DNA of 64,000 nt from CAIWHR01 sp963781285 (GTDB lineage Bacteria > Pseudomonadota > Gammaproteobacteria > Burkholderiales > Casimicrobiaceae): contig CAWAFI010000017.1 of the NCBI GenBank assembly GCA_963781285.1, positions 1-64,000 on the forward strand, read 5' to 3'. Under the pieces are notes generated by a model that saw only the letters and a program-made list of their open reading frames with translations, searched no databases and was not told where the DNA came from. Every line of letters begins with the position of its first letter. Within the stretch, counting starts at the first letter, position 1. A program made the position numbers and the translations under genes. This document shows, in pieces, positions 1 through 8,271 of this stretch.

Positions 1-2
1 AC

Positions 3-1058
3 ACGCCGCCCGAGCTGCTCACCGCCGCCGGCGTGGCCTTCGGGCGGATCGACAAGTGCGGCACGCCCGCCGTGGTGGCCGAAGGCGAGGTCGTCGTCAA
101 GAGTGTCATGTGCGACATGAGCAAGAGCGTCATCGGCCACTTCCGGACCAAGGACCCGTTCCACGACGCGCTGGACCAGGTGGTCACGTTCTATACGTGC
201 GACACGATGCGGGCGACGTCGAACGCGATCAACCATTACTTCAAGCCCTCGTACGGCTACGTGCTTCCGCGCAGTCCCGACAAGCCGAGCGCCCGGGATT
301 TCTTCCGTGGCGAGATGATCGCCTTTGCGAAGGACCTGGAGAAGCTGACCGGCAAGCCCATCGCGGAAGACAAACTTCGCGAGTCTATCGGCCTGCACAG
401 GAAGCTTCGCCAGACGGTGCGCAGAATCTCGGAGCTGCGCAAACGCAATCGTCCGCCGCTCACGGGCGGCGACTTCCTCGAGATCACGCGCGCGTACCGC
501 AGCCTTCCCGCCGAAGAGCAGCTGCCGGTTCTCGAGGATCTCTACCAGCGGCTGTCGGCCGTTGCCGACGACGATACGCCGCGGCTGCGCATCATGGTGT
601 GCGGCGGGATCATGGCCGACGGCGACCGGCGGCTGATGGATCTGCTGGAGAAGGACATCGGCGTCAACGTGGTGGTCGACGATCACTGCACCGGCTTGAG
701 CCCCTTCTACTACGACCTCCAGGACACCGACGACCCGTATCGCGATCTCGCCAACGCCTATCTGGATCAGGCGCCCTGCGCCCGGCAGTCACCGCTGACC
801 AAGCGCATCGACTTCGCGGCGATGCTGGCCCGGGAATACGAGGTCGACGCGGTCATCTACTACACCCTCAAGTTCTGCCCGTCGTTCGGGCAAACCAAGG
901 GACTGTTCATGCGCAAGTTTCACGAGATGGGACTGCCCGCCCTGGAGCTCGACACCGACTACTCGCAGGGCGACACCGGACAGATCAAGACCCGCCTCGA
1001 GGCGTTCGTTGAAGTCCTGAAGGAATCCAAAGGAGCGAAGACATTATGTACGGCGTAA
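3..1058 (+). CDS. 2-hydroxyacyl-CoA dehydratase / benzoyl-CoA reductase-type subunit (5' partial)
   Basis: This is an HgdB/BcrC-family subunit of the iron-sulfur enzymes that remove water from 2-hydroxyacyl-CoA or reduce aromatic CoA esters. The frame is open to the window edge, and the codons before the GTG at 33 already read like the family (PPELLTAAG), so the true start lies upstream. Family marks are the Cys in DKCGTP, the Cys in VMCDMSKS, the motif CGGIMADGD and the C-terminal ELDTDYSQGDTGQIKTR. Conserved cysteines in this family bind a [4Fe-4S] cluster. It overlaps the next gene by 13 bases, which suggests translational coupling and a two-subunit enzyme. The ATP-dependent activator such enzymes need is not seen and may lie upstream. 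The substrate cannot be told from sequence. Confidence 0.85.
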   Translation, partial: TPPELLTAAGVAFGRIDKCGTPAVVAEGEVVVKSVMCDMSKSVIGHFRTKDPFHDALDQVVTFYTCDTMRATSNAINHYFKPSYGYVLPRSPDKPSARDFFRGEMIAFAKDLEKLTGKPIAEDKLRESIGLHRKLRQTVRRISELRKRNRPPLTGGDFLEITRAYRSLPAEEQLPVLEDLYQRLSAVADDDTPRLRIMVCGGIMADGDRRLMDLLEKDIGVNVVVDDHCTGLSPFYYDLQDTDDPYRDLANAYLDQAPCARQSPLTKRIDFAAMLAREYEVDAVIYYTLKFCPSFGQTKGLFMRKFHEMGLPALELDTDYSQGDTGQIKTRLEAFVEVLKESKGAKTLCTA

Positions 1059-2332
1059 CCGAAAGTCCCGCCCGGGCGGCGGAGAAGACGATCGTTCTTC
1101 ATCCTCGGAACGAAAAACGATCGGCGGCAGTCGCGGAAGAGCCGCGCAACCAGCTCGAATACATCGAGCAGAGCAGACAGGCGCACAGCTACTCCAAGGG
1201 CGTATCCAAGCTGTACGACCTGGCGCTCTCCTACCTCCCGGACGCCGAGAAGGGCAATCAGGAAGGCCGGCCGGCGGCGTGGACCACCGGGCTGATGGAA
1301 GCGCCCCTCCTCTACGCCTGCGGCACCGTGCCGATGGCGGTATACGACCTCGGGCGGCTGACCGCGGCCGAGGCGGCGGCCGAGCTGTCGGAGGGAATCT
1401 TCGACATGCCGAAGGAAACCTGCTCGATGGTCGCGACCCTGCTCGGCGAGTGGTACATGCGCCGGAACAACTCGGTCAAGAAGGTCGTGGCGCTGTCGAC
1501 GGTGTGCGAGCCGCTCAACATGGCCTACGAGATGATCAAGGACTTCGGCTTCGACATCCACCGGGTCGAGCAGGTGATCCGGCCGGTCCATGGCGGGGAA
1601 GAACGGCTCGACCAGATGGTGAAGTTCCTGGCGAGCGAGCTCGAGGACGTGGCGGTCTTTCTTACCGGCAAGCCGGTGGACGAGGCCAGGATGTCCATGG
1701 AGATCAAGCGGCTCAACCGCCTCATGGCCAAGTTCCGGCAGATCCTGAAGCTGCGCGTGGACAATCCGCTCTACCTCAAGAGCCTGCCGGTGCTGTTCCT
1801 GCTGATGGGCTCCGCGCACTACTTCGGCAAGCCGCAGGAGTACGAAGCCATGCTCGATCAGCTGATCGACGAGCTGACCCACGCCGACTTCGTGCCTTCG
1901 CCCCTGGGCAAGATCGTGCCGCTCACCTGGATCGGCGCTCGCGGGCTCGAGTTCGGCGTCTTCAAGGCGGTGGACGATCTGGGCGGGGCGCTGCTTTCCT
2001 GGTTCACGCCCAATCCCTACGATCGCATCTGGAACGAGGACATCCCTCCCCTCGAAGCGATGGCGCGCTTCATTCTCGATTATTTCGTCACCGGCTCGCC
2101 GGTCAACCAGATCAAGTACATCGAGAAGATGATCGAGGAAACGGGCTCGAAAGGGATGATCTTCTACACCTACATCGGCTGCCCGTACGGCGGCGTGCAC
2201 GTCGAGCTCTTCCGGGATCACTTCCACAGGAAAGGGGTGCCGAGCTCCAACCTGGAGGGCAGCTGGCAGGTGGGCGCGCCGTCGGGGCAGCTGCTGACCC
2301 GCGTGCGCGCGTTCGTCGAGATGCTCTCTTAG
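1046..2332 (+). CDS. 2-hydroxyacyl-CoA dehydratase / benzoyl-CoA reductase-type second subunit
   Basis: This 428-residue protein is the partner subunit of the preceding gene (HgdA/BcrB-like size). Likely cluster or active-site cysteines lie in LLYACGTVP, KETCSMV, VCEPLNM and YIGCPYGG. The ATG at 1046 lies inside the end of the upstream gene and has a good ribosome binding site (AAAGGAG, about 1029-1035), so this start is well supported. The C-terminus keeps the family pattern GSWQVGAPSGQLLTRVRAFVEML. The pair could be a dehydratase or an aromatic-CoA reductase. The ferredoxin at 9833 is a plausible electron donor, but this is inferred from neighbourhood only. Confidence 0.85.
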   Translation: MYGVTESPARAAEKTIVLHPRNEKRSAAVAEEPRNQLEYIEQSRQAHSYSKGVSKLYDLALSYLPDAEKGNQEGRPAAWTTGLMEAPLLYACGTVPMAVYDLGRLTAAEAAAELSEGIFDMPKETCSMVATLLGEWYMRRNNSVKKVVALSTVCEPLNMAYEMIKDFGFDIHRVEQVIRPVHGGEERLDQMVKFLASELEDVAVFLTGKPVDEARMSMEIKRLNRLMAKFRQILKLRVDNPLYLKSLPVLFLLMGSAHYFGKPQEYEAMLDQLIDELTHADFVPSPLGKIVPLTWIGARGLEFGVFKAVDDLGGALLSWFTPNPYDRIWNEDIPPLEAMARFILDYFVTGSPVNQIKYIEKMIEETGSKGMIFYTYIGCPYGGVHVELFRDHFHRKGVPSSNLEGSWQVGAPSGQLLTRVRAFVEMLS

Positions 2333-2418
2333 CGATGATCGGACGCGGCAGGAGGGCGGGGATGGCGGCGCGCGCGCCGCACCGCACACAGCAGCGGACT
2401 AGTCACCATCATCCAGCC

Positions 2419-3017
2419 ATGACTGCCATCACCACTGCCCTACCCGCCGAAGCCCCTGCCGCCAGCGCCTCCCCGGCTATCTTGTCATCTGGGCCTTCAT
2501 CCTGGCCGAGATGCTGCTCTTCGCCGTTCTCTTCGCTTCCTACGCCTTCGCCCGGGCGAACAACGTGGAGATGTTCAACCTCTACCAGCAGACCCTGGAC
2601 CGCAACGCCGGTGCGCATCAACACCCTGCTGCTGATGACCGGGTCCTGGTTCGTGGTCCTGGCCGTCCAGGCGGCGCACCGGGACGACAGCCGGGCCGCC
2701 AGCCGCAACATCGCGCTCGGCTTCCTGTGCGGTGCCGGCTTCCTGGCCGTCAAGGTGTTCGAGTACGCCGCCAAGTTCGGCGAGGGGATTTCCTTCTCGA
2801 CCAACACCTTCTACAGGTTCTACATTCGGGCTGACCTTCTTCCACTTCATGCACGTCGTCCTGGGCATGGCGATCCTCGCCATCCTGTGGGTCGAAGACC
2901 CGCCAGGGTGCCTACGGCAGCCACGATGCCCACGGCCTGGAGAGCGGGGGCGCCTACTGGCACATGGTTGATCTGTTGTGGATCGTGCTGTTTCCCCTAG
3001 TTTATGTGATGCGATGA
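2419..3017 (+). pseudogene. frameshifted heme-copper oxidase subunit III (CoxIII/NorE-like)
   Basis: No single frame covers this gene, but pieces in successive frames make one membrane protein of the oxidase subunit III family. Recognisable segments are FILAEMLLFAVLFASYAFA, LLLMTGSWFVVLAVQAAHRD, the helix FFHFMHVVLGMAILAILW and the C-terminal YWHMVDLLWIVLFPLVYVMR. Frame changes fall near 2480, 2610, 2825 and 2900. The stop overlaps the next start as ATGA. No oxidase catalytic subunit is in the window, so this resembles the NorE-type stand-alone subunit III. The shifts may be real decay or sequencing indels. Confidence 0.7.
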
Positions 3018-3283
3018 GCACCTTCTTCCTGAATCCCGCCCACCGGGCCTGGCTCGTTCTCCTCGTCGCCACCGGCGCCACCTGGTGGCTCGGTGAAGTG
3101 GGCGCCGCCGGCACCGGTGCCATTCTCGCCATGCTGGCTATCGCCTTCATCAAGGGCCGGCTGGTCATTCTGGATTTCATGGAATTGCGGGATGCCCCCC
3201 TGATGTGGCGCCTTCTTCTCGAAGGCTGGCTCATCCTGGTGGGCGGCCTCATTCTTCTCGCCTACTGGATCAGCCTCAAATGA
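3014..3283 (+). CDS. cytochrome c oxidase subunit IV / NorF-like small membrane protein
   Basis: An 89-residue protein with about three hydrophobic helices (AWLVLLVATGATWWLG, AILAMLAIAFIKG, WLILVGGLILLAYWI). The segment AFIKGRLVILDFMELRDAP matches the prokaryotic COX4/NorF pattern, in which a lysine/arginine-rich loop precedes DFMELR. It starts by ATGA overlap with the broken subunit III gene. Such small subunits normally accompany subunit III. This one is intact although its partner is frameshifted, which mildly favours sequencing error over decay for the neighbour. Confidence 0.7.
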   Translation: MSTFFLNPAHRAWLVLLVATGATWWLGEVGAAGTGAILAMLAIAFIKGRLVILDFMELRDAPLMWRLLLEGWLILVGGLILLAYWISLK

Positions 3284-3352
3284 CGGAACACGCGAGATGA
3301 GGGGGAACTACGCTGGACCTCATGATTAACGACAAACTTATCGAGGTGACGA

Positions 3353-4060
3353 ATGGTGAAGGAAAGCGCGTCGAACACGATCCAGCTGTGGCTGGCCAGG
3401 TGCGGCATGTTCGGTGTCGTTGGTTACGTGGTCGGCTGGGGGATTCTTGGCATGTGCATCCCGCCGTTCATCCTCAAGTCCCGCAGCGAGTCCGCAGGAG
3501 TTCTTCGACTTTTACCGGGATCACAGCACCCGCATCATGGTGGGGAATGACGATCGCCAGTTTTGATGCCGGTGTCTTCATGGTGTTTTCATGCCAGATC
3601 GCCGCGCAAATGTGGCAGAGGGAAAAGACCGGACCACGTGCTGTCGATGGTGCAGCTCGTCGGCGGTCTCCTGACGGGCTGGGTCGGCATGATGGCACCC
3701 ATGATGTGGTTAGCCCTGGCTCAATTTTCCACGCAGTTGGATCCTGACGTGGTCAAGTTCTTTCACTTTCTCACCTGGTATGTGTTCGATGGCACCTACT
3801 GGGTCACCATCGCGCAGTTTGGCGCCATTGGTCTGATGGGTCTCTTTGACGAAGGCAAGACACCACTCTTTCCGCGCTCCACCGGCGTGGTCGGCGTACG
3901 GTGCTTGCAGTCGGCTATGTCACCCTGGCGCTTATTCCGTTCGACCATGACGGAGCATTCTCGTATGCCGGTCTTTGGAACATGTATTTTGTCTGGATCA
4001 CATTCTTCTGTTATCTCATCTGGGTGAGCCGATGGTGCGTCAAGGATCTCAAGCGGAGTC
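3353..4060 (+). pseudogene. frameshifted multi-pass membrane protein of unknown function
   Basis: Several frames together give one hydrophobic protein: an N-terminal helix (MFGVVGYVVGWGILGMCIPP), a segment around FDAGVFMVFSCQIAAQMW, two helices (LVGGLLTGWVGMMAPMMWL and the stretch around HFLTWYVFDGTYWVTIAQFG) and a final pair around LAVGYVTLALIPF and MYFVWITFFCYLIWVS. Breaks lie near 3480, 3540-3640 and 3895. I do not recognise the family. The last piece continues in frame through the 24-bp repeats into the acyl-CoA dehydrogenase, so no natural stop is visible. Confidence 0.5.
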
Positions 4061-4081
4061 AGGTGGCTCGCCGCAGCGGTC

Positions 4082-4153
4082 GGCACCCAACCGCTGGCTC
4101 AGATTGGCACCCAACCGCTGGCCCAGGTTGGCACCGAACCGCTGGCTCGGTAG
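4082..4153 (+). repeat. three tandem 24-bp repeats
   Basis: Three consecutive 24-base units begin at 4082, 4106 and 4130. The first two share GGCACCCAACCGCTGGC and the third has one change in it. They are a multiple of three and keep a frame open, encoding a W-H-P/R-T-A-G type repeat. They lie between the membrane-protein remnant and the next ATG, and they spread the ribosome binding site region of the acyl-CoA dehydrogenase. Confidence 0.85.
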
Positions 4154-4182
4154 GCGGCGGATCCTTCGACAGGAGAACTTCG

Positions 4183-5544
4183 ATGATCAGACTGAAGACG
4201 GAACTGACGCTTCCGGCCGTGGGCTTGACCGGCTTCGAGGCGCCGCTCAACGAGACCGAACTGGCGATCCAGGACACGCTGCACCGGTTCGCCAAGGATG
4301 TCCTTCGGCCTGCCGGGCAGGAACTCGACAAGATGACCGCGGAGCAGGTGATTGCCCCGGGATCCCCTTACTACGAAGTTCTGGGCAAGGCCGCGGAGCT
4401 CGGGCTCGATTCCAGCCTGCTTGACCAGATGCCGCCGGAAACGGCCATCCGGGTCGAGTCGATCATCGGCGAGGAAATGGGCTGGGGCGACGCCGGCCTG
4501 GGTGTTTCGCTGGCCTGCGTCACCTTTCCGCTGGAAATGGCCAAGGCCGTCGGCAATACCGAGCTGATCGATCTGTGCCGCGGAAGAATCGGTTGCTGGA
4601 TGATCACCCATCCTGACAAGGGCAGCGATGTCCAGATATTCGACATGGCGCGCGAATGGCCGGTCAACGGCGGCCAGGGAAACAAGGGCAATGTCTGGGG
4701 CGTCGTGGGCAAGGATGAAATCGTCGTCAATGGCCAATGTTCGGCCTGGGTCTCCAACGGCGTCGTCGCACAGGTGGCGCTGGCCTATATCGGCGCCGAC
4801 TATGGCGACGGATTCTTTGACGCCAACGGCCGCTCGAACGGTGTGGCGCTGATCATCCCCCTCGATCTGCCCGGTGTCTCGAAAGGCAAGCCGCTGGACA
4901 AGATCGGGCAGCGCGCGCTGCCCCAGGGCGAGATCTATTTCGACAACGTCCGCGTTCCCAGGCGTTTCGCGATCGCACTCAAGGACGAGTATTACGGCAA
5001 CCTGGCTTCCGTGTGGGCCTTCGCGGGGTGCCACATGGGCCAGCTCATGACCGGATTGGCGCGCGCGGCCTTCGAGATGGCGCTGCAATATTGCCACGAG
5101 CGCAAGCAGGGTGGCCAATTGCTGATCGATCACCAGCTCACGCGCTGGCGGCTGGGCGACATGCTGCGTCGGGTTGAGCTCTGCCGCTCCGTCGCCCGCC
5201 GTTCGCTCGCTTATGCCCGGCTCACGCCGGCCGGACACCCCTACGCGACGGCATCGTCCAAGGTCACGATCACCGAGGAAGCGATGAAGATCGCGACCGA
5301 GGCGCTGCAGCTCTTCGGCGGCAATGGCACCTCGCGCGAGTACCCGATCGAAAAGCTGTTCCGCGATGCGCGGTCTTCGCTGATCGAAGACGGCGAAAAC
5401 TATGTCCTGACCATGCGCCTGGGCCTGCTCGCGCAGCAGCTCTATGCCGAGGGCTGGTCGAACAACGGAAACGCCGGGCCGCCCCAAGTTTCCGCCCCGG
5501 GGGTGGACGCCGCAACGCGGCGGCCTCGGGGGGACCACTACTGA
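4183..5544 (+). CDS. acyl-CoA dehydrogenase
   Basis: A 453-residue FAD-dependent acyl-CoA dehydrogenase, which oxidises an acyl-CoA to the 2-enoyl-CoA. The middle domain has the flavin/substrate strand region (VNGQCSAWVSNGVVAQVALAY) and the C-terminal helical domain ends with LFGGNGTSREYPIEKLFRDA followed by SLIEDGENYVL, where the family carries its catalytic or glycine residue. The frame is open far upstream, but the ATG at 4183 with AGGAGAA upstream begins the conserved part. The C-terminal 20 or so residues are a non-conserved extension. It is 18 bases from the next gene and looks to be in one operon with it. The exact substrate is unknown. Confidence 0.88.
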   Translation: MIRLKTELTLPAVGLTGFEAPLNETELAIQDTLHRFAKDVLRPAGQELDKMTAEQVIAPGSPYYEVLGKAAELGLDSSLLDQMPPETAIRVESIIGEEMGWGDAGLGVSLACVTFPLEMAKAVGNTELIDLCRGRIGCWMITHPDKGSDVQIFDMAREWPVNGGQGNKGNVWGVVGKDEIVVNGQCSAWVSNGVVAQVALAYIGADYGDGFFDANGRSNGVALIIPLDLPGVSKGKPLDKIGQRALPQGEIYFDNVRVPRRFAIALKDEYYGNLASVWAFAGCHMGQLMTGLARAAFEMALQYCHERKQGGQLLIDHQLTRWRLGDMLRRVELCRSVARRSLAYARLTPAGHPYATASSKVTITEEAMKIATEALQLFGGNGTSREYPIEKLFRDARSSLIEDGENYVLTMRLGLLAQQLYAEGWSNNGNAGPPQVSAPGVDAATRRPRGDHY

Positions 5545-5562
5545 TCAACGGAAGGACTCAAA

Positions 5563-6696
5563 ATGGCCAAGCATTCCGTCGTCGTCTATGGCGCCAGTGG
5601 TTACACCGGCATGCTGATCATGGACTGGTTGATCGACCAGAACATCCCCTTCACCGCTGTGGCGCGCAATGCCGCACGGGCCAAGGAAATGATGGCCCAG
5701 CGCGTCGTGCGCCTCGAGTCGGCCGTCTACGAGATCATCGAGGCGACGCATGACGTCGAATCGCTGGCGCGGGCGTTCGCAGGCGCAAAGATCGTCTGCA
5801 ATACGGTCGGCCCCTTCGTCAACTTTGGTCTGACGGGCATCGAGGCAGCGCTCCGGGCAGGCTGCCATCACCTGGACACCACGGGTGAGCAGAGCTATGT
5901 GCGCCAGGCCCGTGAGCGCTTCGGTGAGTCGTTCCGACAGGCGGGCCTGCTGCTCGCGCCGTCGACGGCCTATATGCACACATTCTCCGAGATCGCCGCC
6001 GAACTGGCTTTGGAGACACAGGGGATCGATGCGCTCGAGACCAGCGTGCTTTGTCGCGGACCGCGCGGCGGCTCGTCGGGGGTCACGGTGGGGTCGACGG
6101 CATCGATCTTCGAGCTCTACCGCCAGGAGTCCTGCTACCTCTGGGAGAAGAAGCTGGTTCCGCATCCGGTCAACACCTCGTACACCGTCGTCGCCCCGGA
6201 CCTCCTGCAACCCGTGTTCACGCTGCCCTGGGGCGGCACGTCGTTGCCGGTCTTCTACGAGAACGATCCGCGCGTGCGCAGCTGCATCTCCAGCGTCGGT
6301 TTCTACGACAACGATGTGATGAAGCTGGTGCATGCCCTGGGCCAGAAGTGGGAGAGCGAATACAAGGATCTGCCCAAGGAGGCGCAAGACCAGGTGATCA
6401 AGGGTCTCGTCGACTCGACGACGCCCGGCATGCCGCCGCGCGAGCGCACCACCCTGTCACGCACGGTCGACATGGCGATCGGTCGCGGGCAGCTCGCCGC
6501 GGTGCGCGCGACGGTACGCGGCGTCACGCCTTACATCTCGACCGGCGCGCTGCAGACGGCCGCGGTGCAGAAACTGCTCGACGGCGAGACCGCGAGAGTC
6601 GGTTTCGCGTCGGCCTGCAAGGCCTTCGGTCACCGCTATCTGCTGGGCTTCCTGGAGCAGCGCGGGCTGGCGAGCGCCAGCGTCACCGCGCTCTGA
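5563..6696 (+). CDS. saccharopine dehydrogenase-like NAD(P)-binding reductase
   Basis: A 377-residue protein with an N-terminal Rossmann fold (VVVYGASGYTGMLIMDWL, residues 6-23) of the saccharopine dehydrogenase/trans-acting enoyl reductase group. The middle has GPFVNFGLTGIEAALRAGCHHLDTTGEQ (quoted here only by its key parts GPF, GCHHLD and GEQ), typical of the family. These proteins often reduce double bonds or carbonyls on lipid-like or polyketide-like substrates rather than saccharopine. It is packed between an acyl-CoA dehydrogenase and an acyl-CoA ligase, so a role in degrading a CoA-linked compound is likely but not proven. Confidence 0.8.
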   Translation: MAKHSVVVYGASGYTGMLIMDWLIDQNIPFTAVARNAARAKEMMAQRVVRLESAVYEIIEATHDVESLARAFAGAKIVCNTVGPFVNFGLTGIEAALRAGCHHLDTTGEQSYVRQARERFGESFRQAGLLLAPSTAYMHTFSEIAAELALETQGIDALETSVLCRGPRGGSSGVTVGSTASIFELYRQESCYLWEKKLVPHPVNTSYTVVAPDLLQPVFTLPWGGTSLPVFYENDPRVRSCISSVGFYDNDVMKLVHALGQKWESEYKDLPKEAQDQVIKGLVDSTTPGMPPRERTTLSRTVDMAIGRGQLAAVRATVRGVTPYISTGALQTAAVQKLLDGETARVGFASACKAFGHRYLLGFLEQRGLASASVTAL

Positions 6697-6706
6697 GTCG
6701 CCGACC

Positions 6707-7177
6707 ATGGCGATCATCGATTTCTTCGACCGCGGCTGGCGCATCAACCCCGAGGGTGCGGCCTATATCCAGGGGGACCGCCCCTACAGCTTCGACGAGG
6801 TCGGGCGGCTGAGCTGCCGCATCGCGCGCGCGCTGCAGGCGGCCGGCTTCGGGCGCGGCGGCAAGGGCGCGATCTGGGCCGGCAATGACGTCACCGCCTG
6901 GACCTGCACGCTCGGGCTGTGGCGGGCCCAAATGGCCTGGATCCCGGTGGGCGCGCGCAACGCCGCCGACGAGAATCGCCACGTCCTCGATGCCTTCGAC
7001 TGCGAGGTGCTGTTCTTCCAGAAGGACTTTGAGGCACCGATCGCCGCACTGCGGCCGCAGTTGGCAAAGATCAAACTCTACGTCTGCATAGACGGCGAGG
7101 CTGAGGGCGCCGTCTCGCTGGCCGCCTGGGCCGAAGGCCACGCCGATACCGACCTGGGCTATGACGGTCGATCTTGA
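6707..7177 (+). CDS. acyl-CoA synthetase, N-terminal part (gene split by frameshift)
   Basis: This ORF holds the first roughly 150 residues of an ANL-superfamily acyl-CoA ligase (INPEGAAYIQGDRPYSFDEV, then the typical ALQAAGFGRGGKGAIWAGN). It ends at a frameshift near 7160, where the next ORF continues the same protein with the ATP-binding loop. Together the two pieces would give an enzyme of about 520 residues, the normal family length. Either the gene is inactivated or one base is missing in the assembly. The ATG at 6707 lies 10 bases after the preceding stop. Confidence 0.75.
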   Translation: MAIIDFFDRGWRINPEGAAYIQGDRPYSFDEVGRLSCRIARALQAAGFGRGGKGAIWAGNDVTAWTCTLGLWRAQMAWIPVGARNAADENRHVLDAFDCEVLFFQKDFEAPIAALRPQLAKIKLYVCIDGEAEGAVSLAAWAEGHADTDLGYDGRS

Positions 7178-8267
7178 CGATGTGGTCGCGATCTCGCCCA
7201 CCGGCGGCACCACCGGTCTGCCCAAGGGGGTGATGAACACCCACCGCAGCATTCAGACCTTCGTCGCCCATTTCATGATCGGCTGCAGCTATGGCGCGCC
7301 GGATCGCCCGGTCAACCTGGCGGCGGCGCCGATGACCCACACCTCGGGGCTGCTGTCGCTGCCGTGCACGGCACGCGGCGGCACGGTCGTCATCCTCCCC
7401 AAGCCCGACCCGGCGCTGCTGCTCGGCGCGATCCCGAAGCACAAGGTGACCGAGCTCTTCCTGCCGCCGACAGTCATCTACCGGCTGCTCGACATCCCCG
7501 ACTTGAACAAGAAAGTCGACTTCTCGTCGCTGAAGTATTTCCTCTACGGCGCGGCGCCGATGTCGGTCGACAAGCTCAAGCGCGCGATCGAGGTCTTCGG
7601 GCCGGTGATGATGGGCGGCTACGGCCAGACCGAAGCGCCGGGGTCGATCTCGTACCTGCCGCCGGACGCGCACTTCGACGATGGCGGGCTCGCGTCCGAC
7701 GAGCGGCTCGCGTCGGTCGGGCGCCCCAATCCGCTGATCCGCGTCGAGATCATGGACGACGCCGGCGCCGTCCTGCCGCCGGGCGCGACCGGCGAGATCT
7801 GCGTCCGCGGCGACCTGGTGATGAAGGGCTATTACAAGGACCCGGCCAAGACCGCGGAAACGATCGTCGACGGCTGGCTGCACACCGGCGACATCGGCCA
7901 CATCGACGCGGGTGGCTACCTCCACATTACCGACCGCAAGAAGGACATGATCATCAGCGGCGGCTTCAACGTCTACCCCAGCGAAGTCGAGCAGGTGATC
8001 TGGGCCCACCCGGCGGTGCGCGACTGCGCCGTCATCGGCGTCCCCGACGAGAAGTGGGGCGAGGCGGTGAAGGCGGTGGTCGAACTCAACGCCGGCCAGA
8101 GCGTCGGCGCCGAAGAGCTGATCGCGCTGTGCAAGGAACGCCTCGGTTCGGTCAAGGCGCCCAAGACGGTCGACTTCGTCGCCGCCCTGCCGCGCAGCGC
8201 GGTCGGCAAGGTATTGAAGAAGGACTTGCGTGCCGAGTACTGGCGCGGCACCGAGCGGAAGATCTAG
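7161..8267 (+). CDS. acyl-CoA synthetase, C-terminal part (gene split by frameshift)
   Basis: This is the continuation of the ligase begun at 6707. It carries the P-loop SPTGGTTGLPKGV, the adenylate-binding GGYGQTEAPG, the hinge region DGWLHTGDIGHIDAGGYLHI and the C-terminal catalytic lysine region PRSAVGKVLKKDLR. It forms an acyl-AMP and then the acyl-CoA thioester, which would feed the dehydrogenases and thiolase around it. The apparent start at 7161 is only the first ATG after the frameshift, not a true start. The stop is 4 bases from the thiolase start. Confidence 0.8.
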   Translation: MTVDLDDVVAISPTGGTTGLPKGVMNTHRSIQTFVAHFMIGCSYGAPDRPVNLAAAPMTHTSGLLSLPCTARGGTVVILPKPDPALLLGAIPKHKVTELFLPPTVIYRLLDIPDLNKKVDFSSLKYFLYGAAPMSVDKLKRAIEVFGPVMMGGYGQTEAPGSISYLPPDAHFDDGGLASDERLASVGRPNPLIRVEIMDDAGAVLPPGATGEICVRGDLVMKGYYKDPAKTAETIVDGWLHTGDIGHIDAGGYLHITDRKKDMIISGGFNVYPSEVEQVIWAHPAVRDCAVIGVPDEKWGEAVKAVVELNAGQSVGAEELIALCKERLGSVKAPKTVDFVAALPRSAVGKVLKKDLRAEYWRGTERKI

Positions 8268-8271
8268 GACC

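Noticed and set aside
4099..5538. Long antisense ORF opposite the acyl-CoA dehydrogenase, and similar antisense ORFs over most genes
   Set aside because: High-GC codon bias leaves the antisense frame open; the residues are low-complexity and unlike any family.
7150..7180. Programmed frameshift in the ligase
   Set aside because: No slippery X-XXY-YYZ heptamer and no strong following hairpin.
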